DNA from: Sulfurospirillum sp. UBA2217
GTDB taxonomy: Bacteria; Campylobacterota; Campylobacteria; Campylobacterales; Sulfurospirillaceae
Direction of reading: 5' to 3'
Assembly: GCA_002328495.1 (NCBI GenBank)
Contig: DCUJ01000002.1
Location: 85,388-149,387 of the forward strand
DNA: 64,000 nt
Positions 15,233-24,309 of this stretch are shown here, one piece after another (position 1 is the first letter of the stretch; the number at the start of each line of letters is the position of its first letter). Made by a program: the position numbers and the translations under genes. The notes beneath the pieces were generated by a model, which searched no databases, had not been told where the DNA came from, and saw only the letters and a program-made list of their open reading frames with translations.

Positions 15233-16063
15233 TTACAAGACCACTTTATGCGAAATTCGCATGGAAAAATCAAGCCACGTAGCATGATGAATCAAACTAC
15301 CACTACTAATGGCATCCACGCCCGTTTGAGCGTACTGGGTGATATTTTCCATTGTAATGTTACCACTGGCCTCAAGCAAGACATGGGGAAAATGGCTTTT
15401 TTTATAGGCAACCACCTCTTTAATATGTTCAGGACTCATATTATCACACATCACAATATCTGCCCCACATTCCATCGCAAAGTGCGCAAAGGCAACATCC
15501 TCACACTCCACTTCTATCTTACATGTAAAGGGTAATTGGCTTCTGGCTTCTTGGATAAAGTGCTTTAAATCATCAATGGTTTGTAAATGGGTATCTTTAA
15601 GCATTAAACAATCATCCAAGCCCATGCGATGATTGTTCCCGCCCCCGCAACGAATGGCATATTTTTCAAAAATACGCAGATGAGGTCTGGTTTTGCGTGT
15701 GTCCAGTAATTTCACAGGATAATCTTCAATGACGCGTTTATACCGAGCCACATTGGTCGCAATTCCACTGGCGTGTTGCATCATATTCAGTAAGGTTCGC
15801 TCACAGCGTAAAATAGCTTTGGATTTTCCCTCGATGATAGCGACTAAATCCCCTTTTTTCAGGGCATCGCCATCTTCAACATAAAATTTAACGTCCAATT
15901 TATTCATCTTGCACAAGGTTTTAACATAAGGCTTTCCTGCAAAAACCCCCACATCTTTACACAGAATATTGGCACTCGCAAAACTGTCTTTACCCACTAA
16001 TGCAAACAAATCGCCTCGGCCTACATCCTCTTCGAGTGCTTTTTTGACAAATGTTTTAATCAT
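15233..16063 (-). CDS. nadC: NadC, nicotinate-nucleotide pyrophosphorylase (carboxylating)
   Basis: 276 residues with the quinolinate phosphoribosyltransferase signature: LLNMMQHASGIAT, LLDTRKTRPHLR, KYAIRCGGGNNHRMGL, DTHLQ, EVECEDV and LEASGNI. It converts quinolinate and PRPP to nicotinate mononucleotide in de novo NAD synthesis. It overlaps nadA by 4 bp, so the two consecutive enzymes of the pathway are coupled. A TTACATGTAA copy encodes FTCK just before the EVEC motif. Confidence 0.97.
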   Translation of the reverse strand: MIKTFVKKALEEDVGRGDLFALVGKDSFASANILCKDVGVFAGKPYVKTLCKMNKLDVKFYVEDGDALKKGDLVAIIEGKSKAILRCERTLLNMMQHASGIATNVARYKRVIEDYPVKLLDTRKTRPHLRIFEKYAIRCGGGNNHRMGLDDCLMLKDTHLQTIDDLKHFIQEARSQLPFTCKIEVECEDVAFAHFAMECGADIVMCDNMSPEHIKEVVAYKKSHFPHVLLEASGNITMENITQYAQTGVDAISSGSLIHHATWLDFSMRISHKVVL

Positions 16064-17052
16064 AACTCAAACATCCTCTTTAAGGCCTCATTTGCCCAGT
16101 ATTGCGTCTCGTGCGAAATGCTAATCTCATTCTCATATCGCCCCTCTTGAATACTTAAAAGGGTATCATAAACGTCTTTGAGTGTGGTTTCATTCATGGT
16201 CGGGCACTCTGGTTTGGTGGAAGAGAGCACATAGGTATTTTCGCTACGCAAGCGTTTAATCATATTGTATTCTGTCCCAATTGCCACTTTTTGTTCCAAA
16301 GGAAGGGCTTTAACATACTCGATGATTTGACTGGTTGAACCCACAAAATCGGAAGCATCACACACTTCCACTTTGCATTCAGGATGTGTGGCAATTAAAA
16401 TGCCAGGGTACTTGTGACGATAAAAGACAATATCTTCAACATCAAAGAATTGATGCACAGAACAAAAACCATTGTAACACAGAATATCTGCTCTCAAAGG
16501 ATCACTTCCATCCCCCACTACACAGGAGTGAAGTCCCATTTCTTTAGCGATATTTTGTCCCAAACAGCGATCAGGAACAAATAAAATCTTCTTTCCGCTC
16601 TCCAACGCTTTGGTAATAATTTTTTTTGCATTGGAGCTGGTACACACATAACCGCCCATTTTTCCAACAGCCGCCTTGACTTCAGCGGAAGAATTGATAT
16701 ACGTAACAGGCATCAAAGCCTCTTTAGCAATCCCTGCTTTTTCCAATACGGCAATATTTTGATCAAAATACCCCACATCAATCATGCGTGCCATGGCACA
16801 ACACGCAATTTTAGGCATAAACACCCGTTTTTCGGGCGCTAAAATTTTCACACTTTGCCCCATAAATCCAACGCCGCAGAAGAGTAAATACGGGTTTGTA
16901 TCGCGCGCTGCCCATTGAGCCAACTGCAACGAATCACCCGTAAAATCTGCCAATTCAAAGACCTCATCTTTTTGGTAAAAATGCGCCACGATGCTTACAT
17001 GTAAGGTTTTTTTTAGTTCTAAAACTGCCTCTTTCAATGCCTTATTCGTCAC
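16060..17052 (-). CDS. nadA: NadA, quinolinate synthase
   Basis: 330 residues, GTG start behind GAGGA. The [4Fe-4S] enzyme condenses iminoaspartate and dihydroxyacetone phosphate to quinolinate. Visible motifs are VAHFYQKDEV, GVGFMGQSVKIL, CAMARMID, YINSSAEVKA, CTSSNAKKI, PDRCLGQN, HPECKVEV and TEYNMIKR, which include the three cluster cysteines. It heads nadA-nadC-flhB with a -10 box at 17084-17089. nadB is not seen next to it. Confidence 0.97.
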   Translation of the reverse strand: MTNKALKEAVLELKKTLHVSIVAHFYQKDEVFELADFTGDSLQLAQWAARDTNPYLLFCGVGFMGQSVKILAPEKRVFMPKIACCAMARMIDVGYFDQNIAVLEKAGIAKEALMPVTYINSSAEVKAAVGKMGGYVCTSSNAKKIITKALESGKKILFVPDRCLGQNIAKEMGLHSCVVGDGSDPLRADILCYNGFCSVHQFFDVEDIVFYRHKYPGILIATHPECKVEVCDASDFVGSTSQIIEYVKALPLEQKVAIGTEYNMIKRLRSENTYVLSSTKPECPTMNETTLKDVYDTLLSIQEGRYENEISISHETQYWANEALKRMFEL

Positions 17053-17083
17053 TGTTTATCCTCATACTATCGGTAAATTTGCC

Positions 17084-17089
17084 ATTATA
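17084..17089 (-). promoter_or_regulatory. -10 box TATAAT of nadA
   Basis: A perfect minus-strand TATAAT, 32 bp upstream of the GTG start of nadA. It lies back to back with the plsY promoter at 17120-17125 in the 100-bp divergent spacer. Confidence 0.6.
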
Positions 17090-17119
17090 GCGTTAAAGAA
17101 ATAATAACAAAATTAGTGT

Positions 17120-17125
17120 TATACT
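17120..17125 (+). promoter_or_regulatory. -10 box TATACT of plsY
   Basis: Plus-strand TATACT, about 28 bp upstream of the plsY start, with an AT-rich upstream region and no clear -35 element, as usual for sigma-70 promoters of this phylum. Confidence 0.5.
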
Positions 17126-17152
17126 ACTCCACTTTGAGATGAAGGATGGCGT

Positions 17153-17779
17153 GTGGATGTTTTTTTCAATATTAATATACAGTTTTATATTTTAAGCTAC
17201 CTCGTAGGAGGTATTCCTTTTGGTCTTTTGATTGCCAAACGTTTTAGCGGGCAAGATATTAGGAAAAGTGGAAGTGGAAGTATCGGAGCTACTAACGTGT
17301 TACGGGTACTCAAAGAGAGCAATCCACACTTAGCAAAAAAACTCGCTATTGCCACAGTGACTCTGGATGCGCTTAAAGGCATTGGTGTGCTGCTCATTGC
17401 AAAAGCCTTGGGATTAAGCCTTGAGACACTGTGGGCGATTGCTATTTTTGCGGTCATTGGGCATTGTTACAGTCCTTACCTTAAATTTGAAGGGGGTAAA
17501 GGCGTTGCAACAGGAGCTGGTGTACTGCTAGTAATGCTTCCACTGGAAACGTTAATTGCCTTTATAACATGGTTTGTCGTAGGAAAAGTTCTTAAAATTT
17601 CGTCATTATCCTCTCTATTGGCTCTATGTTCCTTGATGATTTCAGCGTACATTTTACATCCCACGATGGAAGGCATTAACAGCCATGCCCCTTTGTGGAT
17701 CATTGCGTTTGTGATTGTGTATAAACATCTTCCCAATATTCTAAGACTCATTCAAGGCAAAGAGGGTAAAGTCGTTTGA
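17153..17779 (+). CDS. plsY: PlsY, acyl-phosphate:glycerol-3-phosphate acyltransferase
   Basis: 208 residues, GTG/ATG region start (first codon GTG at 17153), multi-helix membrane protein. The three PlsY motifs are present: GGIPFGLLIAKRFSGQDIRKSGSGSIGATNVLR, seen as SGSGSIGATN; GHCYSPYLKFEGGKGVATGAG; and the C-terminal KHLPNILRL. It adds the first acyl chain to glycerol-3-phosphate using acyl-phosphate, which the PlsX protein at 26-27 kb makes. It overlaps folB by 4 bp. Confidence 0.95.
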   Translation: MDVFFNINIQFYILSYLVGGIPFGLLIAKRFSGQDIRKSGSGSIGATNVLRVLKESNPHLAKKLAIATVTLDALKGIGVLLIAKALGLSLETLWAIAIFAVIGHCYSPYLKFEGGKGVATGAGVLLVMLPLETLIAFITWFVVGKVLKISSLSSLLALCSLMISAYILHPTMEGINSHAPLWIIAFVIVYKHLPNILRLIQGKEGKVV

Positions 17780-18114
17780 TGAAAATTCATATCAAAGATT
17801 TACACTTTAAGACAATTATAGGCATTTTAGAACATGAAAGAATCCATCCGCAAACGGTTAGTTTACATGTAAAGATAGTATATCTTTTTGATGGAAGCCA
17901 TTTTATTGATTATGCAAAGGTGTGTGAATGGATTATTCAGAACATGCAAGAGCAAAAATATGGTTTAGTTGAAGAGGCTTTGGAGGGAATCACCCAAAAA
18001 ATAATTGAGCAGTACCCAAAGATTTCTAAAATTTCATTAAAAATTTATAAACCAACTATTATTGAAAATGCCATTGTTGGGGTTTCTCGCACATTTCATC
18101 TCCCCAAAAATTAA
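17776..18114 (+). CDS. folB: FolB-like dihydroneopterin aldolase
   Basis: 112 residues opening MKIHIKDLHFKTIIGILEHER, with the FolB glutamate in that segment, then helices around LVEEALEGITQKI and a C-terminal IENAIVGVSRTF. The family cleaves dihydroneopterin to hydroxymethyl-dihydropterin in folate synthesis. It is slightly shorter and more divergent than E. coli FolB, as in other epsilonproteobacteria. A TTACATGTAA copy encodes LHVK here. It is translationally coupled to plsY. Confidence 0.8.
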   Translation: MMKIHIKDLHFKTIIGILEHERIHPQTVSLHVKIVYLFDGSHFIDYAKVCEWIIQNMQEQKYGLVEEALEGITQKIIEQYPKISKISLKIYKPTIIENAIVGVSRTFHLPKN

Positions 18115-18152
18115 ATTTTTATTAAAAAAACTTTAAATCTAGCTAAAATTGT

Positions 18153-18160
18153 GGTATAAT
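18153..18160 (+). promoter_or_regulatory. extended -10 box of the hsrA/cosR promoter
   Basis: GTATAAT preceded by TG (TGGTATAAT) at 18153-18160, 34 bp upstream of the ATG. It shows that an in-frame upstream start at 18149 cannot be used, because it would precede the transcript. Confidence 0.65.
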
Positions 18161-18193
18161 CCCTCTCAAATTTTAGCACTTAAGGAAATAATA

Positions 18194-18865
18194 ATGCGAA
18201 TTTTAATCGTAGAAGATGAAGTAACCCTCAACAAGACTATTGCAGAAGGTTTACAAGAGTTTGGCTATCAAACCGATAGTTCTGAAAATTACAAAGATGC
18301 CGAATATTACATTGGTATTCGAAATTATGACCTCGTTTTAACCGATTGGATGCTTCCCGATGGTGATGGCGTAGATCTTATCAATCTTATCAAACAAAAA
18401 TCACCTCGTACCGCTGCGGTGATTATCTCTGCAAAAGATGATAAAGAGAGCGAAATCAAAGCACTTAAAGCTGGAGCAGATGACTATATCAAAAAACCGT
18501 TTGATTTTGATATTTTAGTCGCACGTATCGAAGCACGTCTTCGTTTTGGTGGTACCAATGTTATCAAAATCGATGATTTAACGATTGATCCAGATGAAGA
18601 AAAAATTACCTACAAAGGCATTGAAATTGAGCTTAAAGGTAAACCATTTGAAGTACTGACCCACCTTGCACGCCACAGTGATCAGATTGTTTCTAAAGAG
18701 CAACTTTTAGATGCCATTTGGGAAGAGCCTGAACTTGTAACACCAAATGTTATCGAAGTGGCTATTAACCAAATTCGCCAAAAAATGGACAAGCCCCTCG
18801 AAATCTCTACGATTGAGACTGTTAGACGCAGAGGTTATCGCTTTTGTTTTCCCAAAAAAGTATAA
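18194..18865 (+). CDS. hsrA: HsrA/CosR-type OmpR-family response regulator
   Basis: 223 residues from the ATG behind AAGGAA. The C-terminal DNA-binding half (GKPFEVLTHLARHSDQIVS, PNVIEVAINQIRQKMDKPL, RRRGYRFCFPKK) matches what I remember of H. pylori HsrA and C. jejuni CosR almost residue for residue. Those are essential orphan regulators that lack a working phospho-site. Here the receiver is canonical: E7/D8, D51 in LTDWMLPDGDG, S79 and K101. The stop overlaps a histidine kinase gene by 22 bp. It probably governs redox and growth genes as in its orthologues, but may be phospho-controlled. Confidence 0.93.
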   Translation: MRILIVEDEVTLNKTIAEGLQEFGYQTDSSENYKDAEYYIGIRNYDLVLTDWMLPDGDGVDLINLIKQKSPRTAAVIISAKDDKESEIKALKAGADDYIKKPFDFDILVARIEARLRFGGTNVIKIDDLTIDPDEEKITYKGIEIELKGKPFEVLTHLARHSDQIVSKEQLLDAIWEEPELVTPNVIEVAINQIRQKMDKPLEISTIETVRRRGYRFCFPKKV

Positions 18866-20145
18866 GAGATAGTTTTATCCTCCAATTAGTGTCTGCTTCG
18901 GCGACACTAATTGTGATTTTTTCCGTTATTCTTTACAACTACATTAAAATTTCCGTTTTCGAAGACATTACCCAAGAACTGACCAAACAAGCATCGATTA
19001 TTGCAACCTCTCGCATGAGTGCTCTGGAGCGCATGGGTGTCAATATGTTTGATCCCTCCTTTAACTCTTTCAATAACCCCTCAGATGTTCAAGTCACTAT
19101 TGCCATTCGTGTAAGTCAAGGCAATACTGTTTCTTTTGAACACAGTGAAAAAGAGGGACGTAAATTTCTTACCATCTATTTTCCCTTAGAAAAACGGAAA
19201 CATCATTTTATCTCCATCACCAAAGATATCTCCAATACCGATATTTTGCTGACTAAAATTCTTCAAAATATTCTTTTTATCAATTTGTCGGCTATTTTTC
19301 TGATTCTTTTTTATGCTCTATTTTTATCGCGTATGCTGATTTTACCAGTGCGTTCTTTAGCCACGAAACTCGCCACTATGAATGAAAATTTTCTTCAAAT
19401 GATTGATATTAAGACCCTACCAACTGAATTTCAGCCTTTGGGAGGAAGTATTAACAAATTGGTTGAGCGGATTCAAATTTTTGTGAATTCACAAAAAGAG
19501 CTTTTTATTGGTGCAGCGCACGAACTTAAAACCCCTTTGGCTGTTATGAAAACAAAAAATGAAGTGACCCTTTTAAAACCTCGGGAGAGCGAAAAATACA
19601 TTGACACACTCAAGAGCAACAATCAAACCATCAATGATATGAATAAAATGATCAGCAATATTTTAGAAATTGGTCGCCAAGAAAGTGCCCAGTTTGAAAA
19701 ACCCATTTTACTTGATATGATTGCTTTTTTAAAAGAGCAGATCAACAACTACACCATTTTAGCAAAAATGGAAGAGAAAAACATTCACGAAGAGATTCCC
19801 TCAAAGCATTACAAAATCATGATTCAACCCACATTGCTGATGCATATTTTGCAAAATTTTGTTCAAAACGCCATCAAATTTACCCCCAAAGGAGGTACTA
19901 TTATCTTTAGGGCATACTCCAACAAAGAAGGATTTCACATTTATGTCATTGACGAAGGGTGTGGCATTGATGAAAGTAAAGATCTTTTTGGTCCTTTTAA
20001 ACGCTACGGAAATCAAACCGGTGCTGGGCTTGGACTCTTTCTGGCAAAAAGTGCAGCTGATGCTATTGGTGCCAAAATTTCTCTTAAAAATAGAGACGAT
20101 AGACAAGGAACTGTTGCCAACCTTTTAATCCCTCACAAAATTTAA
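18844..20145 (+). CDS. sensor histidine kinase coupled to HsrA/CosR regulator
   Basis: 433 residues, TTG start inside the regulator gene. It has two membrane helices (about residues 12-34 and 152-174), a short periplasmic loop and a HAMP-like linker. HisKA follows with the phospho-His in GAAHELKTPLAVMK, then HATPase_c with QNFVQNAIKFT (N box), DEGCGID (G1) and GAGLGLFLAKS (G2). The overlap makes it the expected partner of the HsrA/CosR protein. The periplasmic loop is of ordinary type with no recognisable ligand domain. Confidence 0.9.
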   Translation: MFSQKSIRDSFILQLVSASATLIVIFSVILYNYIKISVFEDITQELTKQASIIATSRMSALERMGVNMFDPSFNSFNNPSDVQVTIAIRVSQGNTVSFEHSEKEGRKFLTIYFPLEKRKHHFISITKDISNTDILLTKILQNILFINLSAIFLILFYALFLSRMLILPVRSLATKLATMNENFLQMIDIKTLPTEFQPLGGSINKLVERIQIFVNSQKELFIGAAHELKTPLAVMKTKNEVTLLKPRESEKYIDTLKSNNQTINDMNKMISNILEIGRQESAQFEKPILLDMIAFLKEQINNYTILAKMEEKNIHEEIPSKHYKIMIQPTLLMHILQNFVQNAIKFTPKGGTIIFRAYSNKEGFHIYVIDEGCGIDESKDLFGPFKRYGNQTGAGLGLFLAKSAADAIGAKISLKNRDDRQGTVANLLIPHKI

Positions 20146-20168
20146 ATTTTATTAAAGTATTTTTAGTG

Positions 20169-20174
20169 TATAAA
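20169..20174 (+). promoter_or_regulatory. -10 box TATAAA before the ferredoxin gene
   Basis: GTGTATAAAC lies 35 bp upstream of the ferredoxin ATG, between the histidine kinase and ferredoxin genes. Ferredoxin and ppx may therefore be expressed independently of the two-component genes. Confidence 0.4.
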
Positions 20175-20208
20175 CTCGTCAACAAAATTGATACGAAGGA
20201 ATTTTAGT

Positions 20209-20460
20209 ATGTCTTTAATGATCACCGAAGAGTGTATCGCGTGCGATGCATGCCGTGACGAATGCCCTAATGGAGCTATAGAAGAGTCTGATCCTATTTA
20301 TATTATTGATCCCGATGTTTGCACAGAATGTGTGGGTCATTACGATGAACCTGCGTGTATTTCTGTCTGCCCGGTTGAATGCATCATCCCAGATCCTGAC
20401 AACATTGAAAGTGTCGAAGAACTTAAACTCAAATACGAACAACTCAACAGCGATAATTAA
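20209..20460 (+). CDS. 2[4Fe-4S] ferredoxin (Alvin/YfhL type)
   Basis: 83 residues from the ATG behind GAAGGA; an in-frame ATG 21 bases upstream has no ribosome site. Cluster cysteines are C9-x2-C12-x2-C15-x3-C19 and C38-x2-C41-x8-C50-x3-C54. The 8-residue insertion in the second set is diagnostic of the Alvin/YfhL type, with very low-potential clusters. It donates electrons to unidentified partners. A paralogue is at 28281-28565. It lies 3 bp before the ppx gene. Confidence 0.92.
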   Translation: MSLMITEECIACDACRDECPNGAIEESDPIYIIDPDVCTECVGHYDEPACISVCPVECIIPDPDNIESVEELKLKYEQLNSDN

Positions 20461-20463
20461 TCG

Positions 20464-21939
20464 ATGTCCAAACGAACGGCCATCATCGACATAGGCTCAA
20501 ACTCTGCTCGGATGGCCATTTTTGAGCGAAGCAGTCGCTTTGGTTTTCATCTCATCATGGAAACTAAAAGTCGTGTGCGTATCGGTGAAGGGGCTTATAA
20601 TTTTGGTGGCGTCTTGCAAGAAGTAGCCCTCCAAAGGGCGTTTAAGGCTTTACAAGAATTCTCATACATCATTCACAATTTCCGCTGTACCAAAACACTG
20701 TGCATTGCTACTTCAGCCCTTAGAGATGCTCCTAATGGCAATACCTTCATTAAAAAAATAAAAAATGAATTAGGCATTCATATCAAAATTATTGAAGGAA
20801 CGAAAGAAGCCTATTATGGAGCTGTAGGGGCGATCAATTACCTCAAACCCATCGAAGATGGCATTACCATCGATATTGGTGGCGGTTCAACTGAACTGGC
20901 AAAAATTGAACGCGGTAAAATCACCGATACTATTTCCTTAAACATAGGAACCGTTCGACTCAAAGAACTTTTTTTTGATAAAAAACGACCATTAAGCGAA
21001 ATTCGAGCTTTCATAGAAGCAGAGTTACATAAAATCCCCTCGTCTTTTTCAAGTAAAACCTTGATAGGCATAGGAGGAACCCTTCGTTCACTTTCGAAAA
21101 TTATCATGGAAAAAACATCCTATCCTCTTAAAACCGTTCATGCCTTTGAATACCCCTTGCATGAGTACACCACTTTTATTGATGCTATTGTAACTTCTGA
21201 TGTTTTGGGGCTCAAGCCATTGGGTGTTCGCAAAGATCGCTACGATACCATGCGTGAAGGGTGTATTATTTTCCAATCTTTGTATGAAAAATTTGAAGCA
21301 ACCCAACTCATTACCAGTGGTGCAGGTATTCGTGAAGGTGCCTATATGTGTGATCTTTTACGCTCTTTTCACCACATTTTCCCTCCTGATTTTAAACTCA
21401 GTCTTCGTAGCCTCAAAGATCGTTTTTCCATTACTGAAAAAGAAGATGCTTATGTTAAAAAGGTAGCGTGTTTGCTTTTTGAAGCTCTAAAACCTCTGCA
21501 CAACATCCCCGATTCCTACCTTTTTGAGCTAGGTGTTGCTGCGCAGTTGCATTCCCTTGGTATTAAGCTAGGATTTTATCAAAATCAATTACATGGATTT
21601 TATTTTATTGTCAACAATCTTAACTATGGATTTTCACACGAACAAAAAATGCTTATAGCCATGCTTATCAAGTTTCATGCTAATAAATTACCGACATTAG
21701 AAGAAATTGCTCCGTATCAAAAACTTCTTCCAGAGTTCCAGATATTAACATGGCTCAGTTTTATTTTAACCCTCTCAAAAGCAATTAATGCTGATTTTAG
21801 AAAAGGAAAAATAGCGTGCATTTATCACAATCATACTTTAGTGATTGAAGCAGAATATCCTCTTTTTTTGGCAAAAGAACAGATAAAACAGCTCATCAAA
21901 CCTGCATCATTTGCGATTATTATTAAAGAGTCTTTGTAG
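20464..21939 (+). CDS. Ppx/GppA-family exopolyphosphatase / pppGpp phosphohydrolase
   Basis: 491 residues. The N-terminal ASKHA phosphatase domain has IDIGSNSARMAIFE, ALRDAPNG, IDIGGGSTELAKIE and GIGGTLRSLSK. The C-terminal half, from about residue 300, is HD-like helical (HSLGIKLG, HEQKMLIAMLIKFH). It hydrolyses polyphosphate and/or pppGpp. From sequence I cannot say which is preferred. It starts 3 bp after the ferredoxin stop and ends in a hairpin shared with convergent bamA. Confidence 0.9.
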   Translation: MSKRTAIIDIGSNSARMAIFERSSRFGFHLIMETKSRVRIGEGAYNFGGVLQEVALQRAFKALQEFSYIIHNFRCTKTLCIATSALRDAPNGNTFIKKIKNELGIHIKIIEGTKEAYYGAVGAINYLKPIEDGITIDIGGGSTELAKIERGKITDTISLNIGTVRLKELFFDKKRPLSEIRAFIEAELHKIPSSFSSKTLIGIGGTLRSLSKIIMEKTSYPLKTVHAFEYPLHEYTTFIDAIVTSDVLGLKPLGVRKDRYDTMREGCIIFQSLYEKFEATQLITSGAGIREGAYMCDLLRSFHHIFPPDFKLSLRSLKDRFSITEKEDAYVKKVACLLFEALKPLHNIPDSYLFELGVAAQLHSLGIKLGFYQNQLHGFYFIVNNLNYGFSHEQKMLIAMLIKFHANKLPTLEEIAPYQKLLPEFQILTWLSFILTLSKAINADFRKGKIACIYHNHTLVIEAEYPLFLAKEQIKQLIKPASFAIIIKESL

Positions 21940-21952
21940 GGAATAGAAGGGC

Positions 21953-21976
21953 AAAGAGGAAGTATTTTTCCTCTTT
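21953..21976. terminator. hairpin between convergent ppx and bamA
   Basis: AAAGAGGAA (21953-21961) and TTCCTCTTT (21968-21976) form a perfect 9-bp stem with a 6-nt loop containing T-rich sequence. A TTACATGTAA copy begins in the last two bases of the stem. It probably serves both convergent genes, though the trailing T-run is weak on both strands. Confidence 0.5.
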
Positions 21977-21990
21977 ACATGTAACATCTG

Positions 21991-24219
21991 TTAGAATTTT
22001 TGTCCGATGGTAAATTCAAATGACGCGGTACGGTCTCCCGTCTCATCCATAAGTGGCTGAGAGAAAACAAGACCAATAGGACCTAGTGGGGAAATCCACT
22101 CTAGTGCCACACCTGTTCCTGCACGTTTAATATCTAAATTATCTTCACCTATCATCCCATAATCTAAGAAAATAGCTCCACGCATTTTCAAACGTTCGAT
22201 CAATGGAAAGCTCGCTTCAATCGAGTTAGCAAACATGATATTGCCACCAATAAGCGTACTTCCTGACTTTGGCGAAATAGAGTTAGACTCATAGCCACGA
22301 ATCGTTCTAATTCCTCCCATATAAAACTTCTCTCCGTAGGAATAAATTTCATCTTCAGGGTTAATTGCAAGATATTTGAATTGAGCTTTGTAACGTAAAA
22401 TCAAATCATAATCGATTAAATCTTGTAACCCATAATAATAAGCAAACTTACTCACACTGCTGACAAACTTCTCATCACCACCCAAACCTGCAATCTCTAA
22501 ACTAGAGCTTGCAGTAATTCCTGTACGAGGAAGATAAAAATCATCTGTATTATTAAACGATATTGCAGGCACAAGTGAACTTTTTAATGTTGCATCTAAT
22601 GTTGGAGGGTTAGGAAGTGTTAAAATAGCAGCATCCACTTCGGAGAGTTTAGATGATTCTAAAATATACCCCAAAGAAGCTCCCCAGTGGCGTCCTAATT
22701 TTCGACCCACAACAATATTCATCCCATATTTTTCTTCATCGTAATAAAAATAGTCATTACTGGCGGCATACAAACGTCCGCTTAAACTGTAAATAGAATC
22801 AAATACGCGTGGATTAGCCAATGAAATACCACCATTAAGCTCACTATCACTTCGCTCTATATCAATTGATGCACGAAGACCTGAACCAAAGATATTGCCA
22901 TCTGATAAATTAGCACTTAACAATAATCCATCAGAAGATCCATAACCTATTCCTCCTCCTATCATACCCGTAGAAGCTTCTTTAACATTCACAACCAAAT
23001 CCATACTATTTTTGCTTAAACGCTCTTCTTTAATCTCGACATCTTCAAAATAACCAGTTCGTTTCAAAGCACTTTTTGAATCGGTTACATCCGTTCGTGA
23101 GTATTGATCACCATTGGCAAGAAAAACTTCACGTCTTGCAACACGGTCAATCGTTCGACTGTTACCAGCAATTCTAACACTATTTATCGTTACTTTTTCC
23201 CCAGGCAATACACGGTAAGTAATGTTCGCAAGGTGTTTTTCTTTATCATTTTTAATATCAGGGGAAATCTTAACAAAGGCATATCCCAAATCAGCTACCT
23301 TGGTTTCAATTAAAGTGATGTCTTTACGCAACTTTGCTACATTGAACACTTTGCCATTTTGCAAGAAAAGCTCACCCAAAACTTCTTTCACATCAATCAT
23401 ACCATCGGCAATGTCAATGTTTACCTCACCTACCGTATACTGCTCACCCTCTTTTACACTATAGGTTAACGATGCGGTATAACTATCAAGGTACGTTTTC
23501 AAAAAGGGCTGAGAAACTTCACAATCCAAGTACCCCTTTTGCATATACGTATCTTTAATCCGCGCGGGATCGTTCTCTAAATCACTGATACGTAATTTTC
23601 CATCATTAAAACCCCACATCCATGGCAAGGACTCTTCAGCCTTATTCGCGATATTAGGCTCCACATCATCATAATCTAACGCTTTAGAACCGCACAACTG
23701 AACCGTCTTAATAATAACATTCTCACCACGGTTAATGACAAAATCCAAAGACAAAGAACGTTTGTCTTCCAAAGGTGTTTGAGTAATTTCAATCACCGTA
23801 TCAAAATAACCTTTGTCTTCATAAAATTTTATAATTTTGAGCTTAGAAAGTTCGGCTTTTTCTTGGTCATACACCTCACCACGCTTGATGCCAGCCACAC
23901 TGTTCATCTCGTCTTTATCATTTTCGCTGATACCTACAAAATCAACTTTGGCAATCACAGGTTTCTCTTTTACATGAAAAACTAAATTACCCTCACCTAC
24001 CTCTTCAACCCAAACATCTTCAAAATAGTTTTGTTTATAAAGCGTTTTAATGGCTTTGTTGATTTTATCTATATCAACACTATCACCCGCTTTTAGATCG
24101 ATCAGCTCAGAAGCCGACTCAGGAGAAAGGTACACCATGCCATCAAACGAGAGGCTGTTGAGTGTTGCCGCATACAAAGAAGATGCAACCACAAGAGAAA
24201 GAAGTGTTACGTTTTTCAT
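21991..24219 (-). CDS. bamA: BamA, outer-membrane protein assembly factor
   Basis: 742 residues. A Sec signal peptide (MKNVTLLSLVVASSLYAA) is followed by about five POTRA repeats to near residue 410, then the Omp85 16-stranded barrel with GGIGYGSSDGLLLSANLSDGN at its start, the RGY lid motif (IRGYESNS) and a C-terminal FTIGQKF ending in the usual aromatic residue. It inserts beta-barrel proteins into the outer membrane. It is alone on the minus strand, divergent from tyrA, as bamA and tyrA also are neighbours in C. jejuni as I recall. Confidence 0.96.
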   Translation of the reverse strand: MKNVTLLSLVVASSLYAATLNSLSFDGMVYLSPESASELIDLKAGDSVDIDKINKAIKTLYKQNYFEDVWVEEVGEGNLVFHVKEKPVIAKVDFVGISENDKDEMNSVAGIKRGEVYDQEKAELSKLKIIKFYEDKGYFDTVIEITQTPLEDKRSLSLDFVINRGENVIIKTVQLCGSKALDYDDVEPNIANKAEESLPWMWGFNDGKLRISDLENDPARIKDTYMQKGYLDCEVSQPFLKTYLDSYTASLTYSVKEGEQYTVGEVNIDIADGMIDVKEVLGELFLQNGKVFNVAKLRKDITLIETKVADLGYAFVKISPDIKNDKEKHLANITYRVLPGEKVTINSVRIAGNSRTIDRVARREVFLANGDQYSRTDVTDSKSALKRTGYFEDVEIKEERLSKNSMDLVVNVKEASTGMIGGGIGYGSSDGLLLSANLSDGNIFGSGLRASIDIERSDSELNGGISLANPRVFDSIYSLSGRLYAASNDYFYYDEEKYGMNIVVGRKLGRHWGASLGYILESSKLSEVDAAILTLPNPPTLDATLKSSLVPAISFNNTDDFYLPRTGITASSSLEIAGLGGDEKFVSSVSKFAYYYGLQDLIDYDLILRYKAQFKYLAINPEDEIYSYGEKFYMGGIRTIRGYESNSISPKSGSTLIGGNIMFANSIEASFPLIERLKMRGAIFLDYGMIGEDNLDIKRAGTGVALEWISPLGPIGLVFSQPLMDETGDRTASFEFTIGQKF

Positions 24220-24260
24220 GCTGTTTAGCCCTAAATAGAGTATTTTTAGATATTTTGAAA

Positions 24261-24266
24261 TATAAT
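24261..24266 (+). promoter_or_regulatory. -10 box TATAAT of tyrA
   Basis: A perfect TATAAT, 44 bp upstream of the tyrA ATG, in the 90-bp spacer divergent from bamA. The tyrA ribosome site CAGGAG follows. Confidence 0.6.
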
Positions 24267-24309
24267 ACCATCTCTACTATTAAAAGTTTGTTACACGTCA
24301 GGAGAAATA

